From IMG/VR virus record IMGVR_UViG_3300044858_004131, positions 1 to 22,109 of that record: DNA of 22,109 bases; one strand, written 5' to 3'. Origin of the DNA: a virus. Below, piece after piece: positions 13,523 to 22,109 of the stretch (position 1 is the stretch's first letter; every line of letters begins with the position of its first letter). The notes under the pieces were generated by a model. That model had not been told where the DNA came from and did no database searches. It saw nothing but the letters and a program-made list of their open reading frames with translations. A program made the position numbers and the translations under genes.

Positions 13523-14652
13523 GCGAACGTAACCTCCGCCCCGTACACGGGCATTTTAGAATCGCCGGTCGCCGTATCCGTGTCGCGGAACAAGCGCACC
13601 AAAATCAAATCGTTTGCCGATACTGCCACGGAATTGATCTGCCCGGTAGCCGAGGACAAATCGAAATCAAGGAGCTGCGCTTCATCTTGGGTCGCGCCCG
13701 ATAGCGTGATCGCAGCGTTCGTAGAAGTCCGTTGATTTGTGGTCGAAGAGACGGGATCAGTTGCTACCCGGATCAGCGTTGCAACCGTCTTCATGTGGAC
13801 GTCGCCCGACGTGTCGTTTGAATACACGTAGGACTTAAGTTTGATCGGGTTGCCGGCGGTATAAGTCGAGGGGACTTTGATCACGGCGTACAGGGATTGC
13901 GCGAGTGAGTTTCCAAACGCGTAAATGCGGATGTTGTTTTCCAATGAAGGAAGCGGAGCGTTCTCCGATTCTTCCCACGCGAGACTCCCGCCTCCGCCGC
14001 CCGAGGAACCCCAACGCAAGCCCGCGGTTTGCGAAGAGTCTGCGAGAAGGACTTGCCCGTCCGAGCCCACGCCCACCCGTTGATTGGTTCCGGAATGGAA
14101 AGTGAGGAGATCGCCCTTTGTCGTGAGAGGGGAGATCACGTCAAAGTCAGCGGTCGTTGAATCGACAAGCTCAAACGCTGTCGCGCCCGCGTTGATGCGA
14201 AGGACTTTCAAAGCTTCGATAAGAGAAGGCAAACGAAGATTTGAGAACGTTCCGGAGTACCCGTCCGTCAAACGGATCGAGCGGTCGAGCTGATCTTGAA
14301 GCCGCTGCACAATCATCGTGAGCTTGTCGAACCGCTCTTCGATTTCTTCGGCAGGCATTGGGTCGTTTTCGACCAAGTCCAAATCCTGCACCTTCGCAGG
14401 ATCGCGATAGATGATGAGCGTTTCGCCAGAGGCAGGGGCGGAAAGCATCGTGACCGATCCACCGGCCGGAAGCCCCGCTCCCGTGATCGTGTAGTTCGTC
14501 GTGATGGTTTGAGTAGTTTCAACACCCGTCGTGTTGTTGCGTTTCACCACAACGAGATCGGCGTTTTGCAGGAAATAGTACGGGAAGGAAAAGACGGTCG
14601 TCGATCCGTTTCCGGCGTAAGAAACCCGATTGATTGTGGTTGCGATCGTCAT
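13519..14652 (-). CDS. T7 gp17-type tail fibre protein
   Basis: 377-aa tail fibre. The N-terminal adaptor domain (1-150) is T7 gp17-like: NRVSYAGNGSTTVFSFPYYF, LIIYRDP at 80-85, and EEIEERFDKLTMIVQRLQDQ with the helix that ties the fibre to the tail. It continues with the phage-fibre motif GSDGQVLLADSSQTAGLRW at 196-214, a glycine hinge GGGGGS, and a beta-rich C-terminal domain (about 225-377) with the strand NSVAVSANDLILVRLFRD. It probably recognises the host or carries the downstream lectin-like protein. ATG 14652 is preceded by ACGGAGCG. The gap to the upstream gene is 31 nt without features. Confidence 0.88.
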   Translation of the reverse strand: MTIATTINRVSYAGNGSTTVFSFPYYFLQNADLVVVKRNNTTGVETTQTITTNYTITGAGLPAGGSVTMLSAPASGETLIIYRDPAKVQDLDLVENDPMPAEEIEERFDKLTMIVQRLQDQLDRSIRLTDGYSGTFSNLRLPSLIEALKVLRINAGATAFELVDSTTADFDVISPLTTKGDLLTFHSGTNQRVGVGSDGQVLLADSSQTAGLRWGSSGGGGGSLAWEESENAPLPSLENNIRIYAFGNSLAQSLYAVIKVPSTYTAGNPIKLKSYVYSNDTSGDVHMKTVATLIRVATDPVSSTTNQRTSTNAAITLSGATQDEAQLLDFDLSSATGQINSVAVSANDLILVRLFRDTDTATGDSKMPVYGAEVTFA

Positions 14653-14683
14653 AGCTCGTGCGCTCCGTCTCTTTTATTTTGCA

Positions 14684-17281
14684 TTACTTTCCACCATAAG
14701 GAATCACCTGTGAAGGCGGGGGCAACCAAAATTCTTGGTTTTTCTCCCTAAGCTTTCGTTCCATCCGCATAAGGTATCCCGGGTTCATCCACTCCTGAAA
14801 GCGGTAGGTGATCGCATAGTCCATGGGAACACGGGTGTAGAAAGAATTGAACACCGCGTTAACCCCGGGAGTGTTTGACTTTGCGAATTGAAAAATTTTG
14901 GCGGCGGTGTCCTCGTCAGAATAAAGACTGCCGTAAATTTTAGCAATGTCGTCAACCCGACCGACCATCGGTCCGAGCAAAGCCGAGGAGAAGTTCCGAC
15001 CGAAACGATCGGTTTGTCCAAATAGAAAGTCACCGTAAAGGCCCAAAGCTCCCGACTGAGCGAGAGACGCGGCCATGATTTTCGCAAAGTCTTCTTTCGT
15101 CTCGGGAACCCGAGGCGTGCGTCCTTTTGTAATTTCTTTAAGACTGCCGGATGCGTATCCGAAGATGGCCCCAAACGCGATGGAGTTCGCGAGCGCCATG
15201 GCGCCTTGTTTGTTTTTCCCGTTAAACAGCCGAGCAAGTCCCTGAACGACGCTAATGTTGTCCTGGCTGTACCCCTTTAGTTCTCGTCCCAAATGCTTGC
15301 GCATCAAAGTGACGGTAAATGTTTTGTACATCGTTGTGGCGTTAAGCATTTCTCGGGGAGCCGTCCCCGGCTTTTGCCCTTGGGAAAGCATTGCTTTTTC
15401 AATAGCGCCCGGTTCGGTTGCCGCGGTAGACGAGACATCTGTAAAAAGATTTCCAAAATTATCTTTAAGTTCTTTTATCTTTTTCTTTCCTCCGGCCGCT
15501 TTGATCTGCTCAGCCGTAAGGTTGTCCAAAGAATTCGGGGAAAGATAGAAGTCGCCTCCAATCTCTGTTTGTGGCGCGGATCTAATCGTGTCCCAGCCTT
15601 TTTCATCGATCCCGTATTGTCGAAGTACCGCGCTCATCCCTTGCGGCAAATCTTTTAAAGCGGTGTCCGCGTAAAGTGCATAGCGGACGGAGGTCCCTTT
15701 AGCGGCGGCTCTTCGGACGCCGTCCTGCCATCCGGTTAGGCCGGTATACTTAAACATGATTTGCTGCATTTTGGCCAAAATGCCCGGCTGGCTAATGTCC
15801 GTTGCGTCAAACCTTTCGGCGGCGTTTGCGATGGTGTCTGTGAAAAAACGAAGCTCGGCCGAAACGGCGGCTCTTTCTTTTTTGGACGCCCCGCCAAAAC
15901 TGTCCACAATCCCGGAAACAGTTTCCGCCATCCCCTTAAAGAGGGATGCGTAGTTTCTTCCTGCCCCGTAATTGAGAGTTGCCGCGGCGTTAATTATGTC
16001 GGTTAAGGAAGAAATGACCGCGGCAGAGAGATCTCCGAGCCGCATCGCCCCTCTTAGTTTTGAGAAAAACGCCGCAGCTTCAGGGTTTCCGGGGATGTTG
16101 GCGGCCCCCGTAACCACATCAAAAACTTTGTTGGTGAAGTCTAAGGACTTATTAAATTTCGCAACGGCTTCTGTATTGTTTTCTTTTACGAGCTTTTGAA
16201 GAATCTTATTTTGAATTGATTTTAGATTCGCTCCCGCATCCGGTCCGAGCTTCTCCATGATAGCGGTGTCGCGAGCCATGCGCTGTATACCCTGAAGGAA
16301 CCCGCCGAAAATTCCGTCTTGCGATCCAAATTTTTGGTTGTATTCAAACTCAAATTCCGGATTCTTAAATATGATTTTACGTTCCTGGGAAAGTCTCGCC
16401 CCTATGTTTTGGCTCGACGACCCGAAGCTTTTGGACGTGTCCCCAAAGGTGACGTGAACGCCCGTAGCAAATTGAGTGAACATCTCGTCGAGATACTTCT
16501 CCCGACTTTCCGCGGTACGATTTGGGGCCATCTCGTCCCAATTTAACTTATCCCTTACGAATTCTTTCCATGCGGCGCGATGCTCCGGAGAATTCGCTTT
16601 GTATTGGTGGCCCGCCGCTTTAGCTATTTTTTGAGCGTCGTGGGTCTGAGCGATCGCGTAGCCTTCGCGTTTTGAGATAGCGGCCCCCGCAATATTTGCG
16701 CGTTTACGCGCCAGCTCTTGCGCTTCGGCCATGATCTTCGCGGCCCGAGCTATTTCAGGGTTAAGCTTTGAAAGAACCGCGGGGTCGGGCTTCTCTTTGT
16801 TGTGTTCCGCAAGGGCCAAAAACAAATCTTTCCCGAACTCCTTTCGCCCAACAATATCGTCAAGCCCTTCGCTCACTAAGCGCGAGTGAAGCCCCATCGT
16901 GTACTCCGCCGCAGTAGACTTGACTAGAGCGTCCACGCTGTTTTTGGAGCCGAACCTGTCCAAAAGAGATCCGCCGATGAGAGCGCGGTATCCTTCCCCC
17001 AATTCGTCCCCCCAAACGCTTGTCAGGTAATCTAAATTTTTAAGATTGGCGGTGGCGTTTTTGATAGCGTTTCTTTTGTTGATGGCCGCGCGGAATTGTT
17101 TTTCCTGAATAATTTTTTGAGCGCCTTGCTCGATCAACTCATCTAAATTTCCTACGTCACCTTTTTCCCGAATAGACGAGACAAGTTCTTTTAAGTCCGA
17201 ACCGATTTCGGCTTTTTCTTCCGGGGTAAGTTCTCTCCCCAGGGCGGCAACAATCTCATCGTAGCAAGCTTCAAAGCCCAT
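14684..17281 (-). CDS. large internal virion / ejection protein (gp16-like C-terminal part)
   Basis: 865-aa podovirus internal core protein, expected to be packed inside the capsid and ejected into the host envelope. Seen: an N-terminal ELTPEEKAEIGSDLK-like helical region, long helical stretches, an A/G-rich hydrophobic segment (ANSIAFGAIFGYASGSL) at about 690-706 and the typical C-terminus: YRFQEWMNPGYLMRMERKLR, then WLPPPS. No lytic transglycosylase motif is evident. It begins one codon after the TAA of the upstream gene and in the same frame, so the two together (1430 residues) match the size class of T7 gp16 (about 1320). AAAGGA lies upstream of the stop. Confidence 0.8.
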   Translation of the reverse strand: MGFEACYDEIVAALGRELTPEEKAEIGSDLKELVSSIREKGDVGNLDELIEQGAQKIIQEKQFRAAINKRNAIKNATANLKNLDYLTSVWGDELGEGYRALIGGSLLDRFGSKNSVDALVKSTAAEYTMGLHSRLVSEGLDDIVGRKEFGKDLFLALAEHNKEKPDPAVLSKLNPEIARAAKIMAEAQELARKRANIAGAAISKREGYAIAQTHDAQKIAKAAGHQYKANSPEHRAAWKEFVRDKLNWDEMAPNRTAESREKYLDEMFTQFATGVHVTFGDTSKSFGSSSQNIGARLSQERKIIFKNPEFEFEYNQKFGSQDGIFGGFLQGIQRMARDTAIMEKLGPDAGANLKSIQNKILQKLVKENNTEAVAKFNKSLDFTNKVFDVVTGAANIPGNPEAAAFFSKLRGAMRLGDLSAAVISSLTDIINAAATLNYGAGRNYASLFKGMAETVSGIVDSFGGASKKERAAVSAELRFFTDTIANAAERFDATDISQPGILAKMQQIMFKYTGLTGWQDGVRRAAAKGTSVRYALYADTALKDLPQGMSAVLRQYGIDEKGWDTIRSAPQTEIGGDFYLSPNSLDNLTAEQIKAAGGKKKIKELKDNFGNLFTDVSSTAATEPGAIEKAMLSQGQKPGTAPREMLNATTMYKTFTVTLMRKHLGRELKGYSQDNISVVQGLARLFNGKNKQGAMALANSIAFGAIFGYASGSLKEITKGRTPRVPETKEDFAKIMAASLAQSGALGLYGDFLFGQTDRFGRNFSSALLGPMVGRVDDIAKIYGSLYSDEDTAAKIFQFAKSNTPGVNAVFNSFYTRVPMDYAITYRFQEWMNPGYLMRMERKLREKNQEFWLPPPSQVIPYGGK

Positions 17282-17284
17282 GAT

Positions 17285-18979
17285 TTATGGGGTTCCTTTT
17301 CTAACGCCGCAGGATGCCGCGGCTTTCATTGCCTTCTCGTAATCGGCCGCTTTCTTTTCTAAATCCAGGGCTTCTTTTACCCCCGGCAAGTTGTCCACGT
17401 TTTCTATTCCTTGAGTTTTGGCAAGGGCCTCAAGCTCTGCTTTATCAGAAACAATGGAAGCCCTGTAGTCATCAAGGGTTTCAAGTACGGGAGCTTCGTC
17501 TAGGAACTGTTGCTGCTTAGCGGTAAGTTCCGGTTCCAAGAAAACGCTGTTCGGGGCTTCGGCAATCTTCTCCCGAGTTCTAGCTTGGATGTCCTTTGGG
17601 TCGGGGGTCATGCGCGCCAGCTCTTGAGAAATCACGTCGGGGTCTTTAGGAGTTCCGAGTTCAGCTTTTAGCTTAGCGTCCGCAGCTAACTGGTCGTAAG
17701 TCCTTACTTGAATTGTTTCCCCAGAATCTTTTAAGGCCACGAGGTTGTCCGTCGCAGTCAAAACCTCGTGCTTTCTTCCGTCGAAAAACACGAAAGCCTT
17801 ATCTGTAGGGGGCTTCTCTTGTAAAAACTTTTTAAGTTCAAAAGACTTTTGTTCCGGAGTTACTTCTTTTCCAAGGCTTTCCGGCTCAAAGCTTTTTGTA
17901 ACCGTTAGGTCTTCTGGGGCCACGCGGCCGTTAAGCTTAAACTCCAGAGTCTCGATGTCCCGGATATTGTAGGAATCCGGGGAAAGCATCCCCGCTTCTG
18001 CTTCGGCTTTAAGCTCAAGCTTCGTGTTTTCCAGTGCGAGTTTTTCTTTTAAAATTTGCGCTTCAATTGCGGGCATCACGTCAACCGTTTTGCCCTCGCT
18101 CAATTGGCGAATTGCGATGTTCATCGCCGCTTCTTTCGTCTCAAGGCCCAAACGGTCCATGACTGCGGGAGCACCCTTGGCCGCGGCGGGAACGTCCGAG
18201 ATGTCCGGAAGATCCGCTTTTTTAGGGGCCTCTATTTTTGCCGGCGCTCCCGAACCGGGGGGCGCGGAAGGCTCGGAAGGTTTGGCACCTTTCTTAAAAG
18301 GAACCCCTTTAAAAAAATCGGATACTGCCCCCGCTCCGGAGTGAAGGCCCGCTCCCAGGACTGCGCCAAATGCGACTTTGCCGAGGCTATCCGCGGTAGT
18401 GTAGTCGTCGCCAATCTCCTGGGCCAGGGGGTAGTTAAGAACCTCGCCCACCGCAGCACCCGCTAGACCTTCCGCAGCCCCCACCCCCGCCCGGACTCCC
18501 GTCCTTCCAGCTATTCCCGCTGCTCCTTTTACGAGGGCCGCGTACTTAGCGGGGGCGATTACGGGGATAAAATTGAGGGGAAGACCGATAGGGTCTAGAG
18601 CTGAGCCCACGAACTGTGCCGCGACAGAAGCGGCCCCTTCCCCAAAACCCCCTTGGGCATTGTTCAGAATATCCTGCCGGCCTTTCCGTAAACGCTGGCG
18701 GTCTAAAAGGTAGTTCGCGGCCTGCGGCGTGTACCCGTCTTCAGGGATATTCTTAAGCTCAACTCCAAATTGTTCGGCGCGCTCTTTAATTTCTTCTTTG
18801 GAAAAACGCTTTTTCTCGTCCCCAACAAAATTTGCAATGTACGCGCTGCCTGCGCGAGTGAAGGGGTTATCGTAAATCGCTTCATCAAAAGAAGCCTCTA
18901 CGACTTCCCCACTAGTGGGGGCCAGCTCTTGAAGCCTTTGGGTTTTTCTTTCTACGTCGATCCCAAAGATAGGGGGCAT
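17285..18979 (-). CDS. internal virion / ejection protein (gp16-like N-terminal part)
   Basis: 564-aa podovirus ejection protein. Seen: an N-terminal region with FTRAGSAYIANFVGD, a conserved membrane-active-looking A/G-rich part at about 105-220 (SALDPIGLPLNFIPVIAPAK; then GDDYTTADSLGKVAFGAVLG), a proline/glycine-rich linker near 235-260, and a helical charged C-terminal half. The middle block is common in large internal proteins of T7-like phages. No peptidase or transglycosylase site could be recognised. It follows the gp15-like gene as TAA-CGT-ATG in the same frame. A 14-bp palindrome, CCCCACTAGTGGGG, at 18907-18920 lies in its coding sequence. Confidence 0.78.
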   Translation of the reverse strand: MPPIFGIDVERKTQRLQELAPTSGEVVEASFDEAIYDNPFTRAGSAYIANFVGDEKKRFSKEEIKERAEQFGVELKNIPEDGYTPQAANYLLDRQRLRKGRQDILNNAQGGFGEGAASVAAQFVGSALDPIGLPLNFIPVIAPAKYAALVKGAAGIAGRTGVRAGVGAAEGLAGAAVGEVLNYPLAQEIGDDYTTADSLGKVAFGAVLGAGLHSGAGAVSDFFKGVPFKKGAKPSEPSAPPGSGAPAKIEAPKKADLPDISDVPAAAKGAPAVMDRLGLETKEAAMNIAIRQLSEGKTVDVMPAIEAQILKEKLALENTKLELKAEAEAGMLSPDSYNIRDIETLEFKLNGRVAPEDLTVTKSFEPESLGKEVTPEQKSFELKKFLQEKPPTDKAFVFFDGRKHEVLTATDNLVALKDSGETIQVRTYDQLAADAKLKAELGTPKDPDVISQELARMTPDPKDIQARTREKIAEAPNSVFLEPELTAKQQQFLDEAPVLETLDDYRASIVSDKAELEALAKTQGIENVDNLPGVKEALDLEKKAADYEKAMKAAASCGVRKGTP

Positions 18980-18982
18980 ACG

Positions 18983-21100
18983 TTACTTTTTAACCCCTGC
19001 GCCTTTTCCGCCTAAGAATCTTGTATGCATTACTTCAAGTTCCTGCCACGTGAAACGCGCGGGTCTTTCTTCTCCGTCCAATAGTATTTTCACTTCGCTC
19101 CTATTTGGGTCCACAAGCTCCATTCCGGAATCGTCGGAAAGAGTACGCCATCTTCCATTCTGTATAAGTCTTGTGCGGTAAGCGGCTTTCGTTTCTTCCG
19201 GTGTTCTTCCGGCGGAATCCGTTAAGGGGGTGACGAGCATTTCCGACCGAAGCAAACTTTGAAAAGTTCTCGCGGCTCTTCTTATTGCAGTAGTGTTCAC
19301 CGTTTTAGGAATCCGATACTCTCCGGAATTTACAAACTCATATTTTTCGTTAATGAGCTGCTTTGTAATTTTGGAAGCCATCGACGCCACCGTCTCGCCA
19401 TTTTGCGGGGCCATTTGAATAGCGGTCTTTTCAATGATGTCCCGGTATTTGGAAATCGCGTTGTCGGGACTGGACTCCCCAAAGGCCCCCACGGTGTCCG
19501 ATATGCTGTTCCTCAAAGGAGCTAACTCCACGGATAGCTTTTCTCGCATGTCTTCAATCGAGCCTTTAGGCAGATTTTTCCTAGCTTCTTCAATGTTCAC
19601 CGACGCCGCTCGGATCATGTTCTCAGCAAGAGGCTTGTCCTTAGGGTCTTCGGAAATAGATGCGGCCACAATCAGCGCGGTGGGCGCAATCTTGTTCCGT
19701 TCCAAATCCCTAAGAGCATCCGGAAAAAACTCCGAGCCGATCGTGTTCTTTTGCTTTTCAAAATAAGCGAGGGTGTCTTGAGGAGAAGCCTTTCCCGTAA
19801 CCATGCTGTCGATCACGCCCTTGAATTCTGACAGCATTTCTTTTGGGAGAACCGAAGTGGTCCCATCCGGATTAAACTGGTTTTGTTTGTTCTTGGCAAA
19901 GGTAGCAAATTTTTTAAAGTCTTCCGGTGTTTGGGTTTCCAAAAACTTTTCGTAATTTGCTTTAACTATAGGGTTGTACTTTACGGTGTACCCTGCCGGG
20001 TCTTCCGAAAATTCTTTTAACCTAGCTTGGGTTACCCGCACCATTGCTTCTAATTTTGTGTTGTCCCTAAAAAACTCGGGGGTTTTGTTTTGGACATCCT
20101 GAAGCTCTTCAATCTTCTTTTGAGCGTCCACTATGTTCGTACCTTTATCAAAAAAGGTAACGGCCTCGCCTTCAGCGGTCGCGAGCTTATGGCTGTCCAG
20201 CCAAAAACGTTTTTTCTTGGGATCGGAGATATTGCTCTCAATCCACTTTGGGCCGTAGTCTTTTACGGACGTGCCTGTTGCGGCAATTTGCGCATGGGCT
20301 TCTTTCATGTCCGCAAACATGTCGTCTTCGTCTCTCTTTTTAATGCTCTCCCTAAGTTGCTCAAGCTTTGCTATTTGTTTCTTATATTCCGGCTCAGAAT
20401 TGTTTGAAGCCCACTTCCCGTCTTTTTTGCTGACTTCAGAAATCATTCTTTCCACGTCGGAGAGTTTGGTTTTTTCAGAGGTAGCGAGCTTGTTTACCGT
20501 CCCGTCCAGGGCGGAGTCGTACATTTGCGCCAAGGACTCTTTGTGAAATTGATATTTTGTACTTTGGTCAACTTTCATGCCCTCAATAAGTTCGGCTTGA
20601 GCGGCCACGTTATCCATCAACCTATTTGGGTTTGCGCGAGTGTCGTTTTGCAAACGTGTTTTTGCTTGAGTTACGTCTGCGACATCTTTCTTCCCCAAAG
20701 ATTCTGCCTGAAACTTGTAAGCTTCAAACTTCATGGAAGACTGAAAGTCGTCCAAGCTTTGAGAAACAAAACGAGAGGCTTCCCCGGAAGAATACTTTTC
20801 TTGAAGCTTGTTCCTTCTCTTTTCTAAAAATTCGTTTACTTGCTTGTCAAAATCCTTAGCCCCGGGAGGAGCTTCTTTTTGCATTTTTTCAAATTCTTCG
20901 CGCGTGTTGAGCTTCTCGTTGACGAGGTCTTTGCGCGCTTCAAAAACTTCGCGCTCTTCGATGTAGTTGCTTACATCGGAAAGACCTTTCCCGATTGCGG
21001 AAAGCCCGCCGGCCGCCGAGATGTCCGAACCCCGGAGTTGCTGAAACTGGACTGGACCGGCTGCCCCTACTTGCTGATTGTATTCGCGAATCTTAGGCAT
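18983..21100 (-). CDS. internal virion protein, T7 gp15-like
   Basis: 705-aa, almost entirely helical, K/E/Q-rich protein in the gp15 position (after gp14-like, before gp16-like). It opens with MPKIREYNQQVGAAGPVQFQ, as many podoviral gp15 homologues do, and holds long helical repeats such as FVSQSLDDFQSSMKFEAYKF. In T7 the homologue forms the periplasm-spanning part of the ejection tube. Size is close to T7 gp15 (about 750). The start is one codon after the previous TAA (TAA-TTT-ATG); GGGGAT lies upstream. Confidence 0.83.
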   Translation of the reverse strand: MPKIREYNQQVGAAGPVQFQQLRGSDISAAGGLSAIGKGLSDVSNYIEEREVFEARKDLVNEKLNTREEFEKMQKEAPPGAKDFDKQVNEFLEKRRNKLQEKYSSGEASRFVSQSLDDFQSSMKFEAYKFQAESLGKKDVADVTQAKTRLQNDTRANPNRLMDNVAAQAELIEGMKVDQSTKYQFHKESLAQMYDSALDGTVNKLATSEKTKLSDVERMISEVSKKDGKWASNNSEPEYKKQIAKLEQLRESIKKRDEDDMFADMKEAHAQIAATGTSVKDYGPKWIESNISDPKKKRFWLDSHKLATAEGEAVTFFDKGTNIVDAQKKIEELQDVQNKTPEFFRDNTKLEAMVRVTQARLKEFSEDPAGYTVKYNPIVKANYEKFLETQTPEDFKKFATFAKNKQNQFNPDGTTSVLPKEMLSEFKGVIDSMVTGKASPQDTLAYFEKQKNTIGSEFFPDALRDLERNKIAPTALIVAASISEDPKDKPLAENMIRAASVNIEEARKNLPKGSIEDMREKLSVELAPLRNSISDTVGAFGESSPDNAISKYRDIIEKTAIQMAPQNGETVASMASKITKQLINEKYEFVNSGEYRIPKTVNTTAIRRAARTFQSLLRSEMLVTPLTDSAGRTPEETKAAYRTRLIQNGRWRTLSDDSGMELVDPNRSEVKILLDGEERPARFTWQELEVMHTRFLGGKGAGVKK

Positions 21101-21103
21101 AAA

Positions 21104-21547
21104 TTACAGCATCCCCAAAAGCTTGGAAGCCCCGGACAAGATGCCTCCGCCAGCGCCCATGTACCCACGAGTTTTTGCCGCGCGCCCACGCATTTGGGCG
21201 GCTTGCGCTTCCTGCTCAAATCCATAAGCGCGCATTTCGCCTTGGTGCTTAATCATCAAGTTATCCAACTCGGCTGCGGCCGCGGATTCCTGCAATACGT
21301 CTAGCGCTGAACCCTGAGAACTTACAACCCCGGAAGCACCGTAGGAACTGCGAATGTCGCCGAGTTGTTTGTCCGCCCCAATCCGCTGGCGGCGGGCATC
21401 GTCTTGAGCCTGCTCGCGCGCAAGCCTCGCATTGAAAAGGGAGTTACGGGCGTTGAATTGTTGCGCTTCGTACTCGGCATTTCCTTCGCCGATACTTCCG
21501 ATAGCGTTAAACGCCATTCCACCTACTGCTAGAGCCGCTGCCGCCAT
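21104..21547 (-). CDS. internal virion protein, T7 gp14-like
   Basis: 147-aa Ala/Gly-rich protein: a hydrophobic N-terminus (ALAVGGMAFNAIGSIGEG), a long Q/R-rich helix (FNARLAREQAQDDARRQRIG), the segment SYGASGVVSSQGSALDVL typical of gp14 homologues, and a G-rich end. In T7 the homologue makes the outer-membrane pore for DNA ejection. ATG 21547 has an AGGGGTGAT ribosome binding site. Position and motifs agree. Confidence 0.85.
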   Translation of the reverse strand: MAAAALAVGGMAFNAIGSIGEGNAEYEAQQFNARNSLFNARLAREQAQDDARRQRIGADKQLGDIRSSYGASGVVSSQGSALDVLQESAAAAELDNLMIKHQGEMRAYGFEQEAQAAQMRGRAAKTRGYMGAGGGILSGASKLLGML

Positions 21548-21554
21548 ATCACCC

Positions 21555-21977
21555 CTATTTAATCAACGCGTAAAGACTCGCGTCTTTACCGTCAGGAAAA
21601 TATAACTTTAAGCGGGGGGCTTCCAAGGTGAATCCAAGAGCCCTTATCCACCGATGACCATTCTCAAATTCACATTCTACAGTAGCCTCTATGCGCCGAA
21701 AAGGACAACTCTCGAAGTGCTTTTTGATCTTCTTGTGCATCGCGTAAAAGTGCTGGGGGTACCCGGGGCTGAGAACCGCCCAAGCTTCCCCGCGATTGCC
21801 CCAGTAGGGGACGATGCCCCCAACAAATATGGGCTTTCCATCGAGCAAAATGGATTTTGCGTGCGGGCTCTCAATATTCTCTTTCGACTTCGGGGTTAAA
21901 AGCCAGGTAAGTGCCGCGTTGTAGGGGAGGGAGATAAGCTCTTTTAAGTGCTCAAACTTTGCGGGAACAATTTCCAT
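21555..21977 (-). CDS. GNAT-like protein, T7 gp13-type (DUF2833)
   Basis: 140-aa protein with an acetyltransferase-like (GNAT) fold pattern: ILLDGKPIFVGGIVPYWGNR, AWAVLSP, then RRIEATVECEFENGHRWIRA and LGF near the end (111-117). Proteins like this hold the T7 gene 13 position between the nozzle and gp14. Enzymatic activity is doubtful, because the usual acetyl-CoA loop (Q/RxxGxG/A) is not visible. It starts six bases after the nozzle stop, with GGGGGT as ribosome binding site. Confidence 0.8.
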   Translation of the reverse strand: MEIVPAKFEHLKELISLPYNAALTWLLTPKSKENIESPHAKSILLDGKPIFVGGIVPYWGNRGEAWAVLSPGYPQHFYAMHKKIKKHFESCPFRRIEATVECEFENGHRWIRALGFTLEAPRLKLYFPDGKDASLYALIK

Positions 21978-21983
21978 CGCGAG

Positions 21984-22109
21984 CTACCCCCGGTCTTGAG
22001 TCACGAGCTGAGGCATGATCGCAAGCACCGTCGAGGGCAAGGGCTGCGATTGCCGGAAGCAAATCTGATTTTCAAAGTCGTAGTCCGCTTCGAGTCGTTC
22101 CGACAACAC
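21984..22109 (-). CDS. tail nozzle (T7 gp12-like) protein, C-terminal end only
   Basis: The last 41 residues of a gene that enters from the right edge of the window. The end ...PLPSTVLAIMPQLVTQDRG resembles the C-terminus of podoviral tail tubular protein B, and a nozzle gene is what precedes gp13/gp14 in T7-like phages. The evidence is short and rests partly on position. Confidence 0.6.
   Translation of the reverse strand: MLSERLEADYDFENQICFRQSQPLPSTVLAIMPQLVTQDRG

Noticed and set aside
14296-14751. Plus-strand frame of 151 codons opposite the tail fibre
   Set aside because: It is a shadow of the fibre gene: R/H-rich composition, no domain, no ribosome binding site.
18907-18920. CCCCACTAGTGGGG palindrome as a regulatory site
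   Set aside because: It lies well inside a coding frame, encodes an ordinary segment, and has no promoter-like sequence beside it; most likely chance.

Overview
The window is a segment of a double-stranded DNA bacteriophage or prophage with podovirus (T7-like) virion architecture. It contains no cellular housekeeping gene, and genes are packed with overlaps of 1 to 80 nt. A lipoprotein, a Sec signal peptide on a cysteine-rich virion-type protein, and a T7-like ejection-protein set all point to a Gram-negative host. The style of the fibre and lectin-like proteins reminds me of phages of Bdellovibrio and its relatives, but that is memory, not proof. The tyrosine integrase suggests a temperate life style. 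No T7-type RNA polymerase, repressor, capsid, portal or terminase gene lies in the window.

Plus strand, 1-8228, replication module: SNF2-like helicase, an AT-hook protein, a DUF2800 Cas4/AddB-like nuclease, a DUF2815 (gp2.5-like) single-strand binding protein, a 29-residue membrane peptide, a family A DNA polymerase broken into two genes by a small 60-residue gene, and a prim-pol/SF3 helicase. Together these can unwind, prime, copy, coat and process DNA. Plus strand, 8230-9894, integration module: a GIY-YIG (T5orf172) protein, two small genes and a tyrosine integrase. Two putative promoters stand directly before start codons here, and one overlaps a perfect palindrome that looks like an operator.

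Minus strand, 22109 down to 9985, virion and lysis module in transcription order: end of a tail-nozzle (gp12-like) gene, a GNAT-like gp13-type protein, gp14-like, gp15-like and two gp16-like ejection proteins, a T7-type tail fibre, a secreted lectin-like protein, a membrane/coiled-coil protein, an Ala-rich protein with two possible starts, a holin-like protein, an overlapping membrane/lipoprotein pair that resembles Rz/Rz1 spanins, and an NlpC/P60 endolysin. The two transcription directions converge at about 9.9-10.2 kb, where a plus-strand reading frame runs into the endolysin gene, a likely mosaic joint.

Most notable points: the split DNA polymerase with an overlapping gene in the gap; the signal-peptide-bearing, disulfide-rich duplicated protein in the tail operon; the leaderless-type promoter pair with operator; and four consecutive virion genes lying in one reading frame, parted only by TAA-NNN-ATG. 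No stretch longer than 110 nt lacks a gene. I saw no tRNA, rRNA, CRISPR array or insertion sequence.
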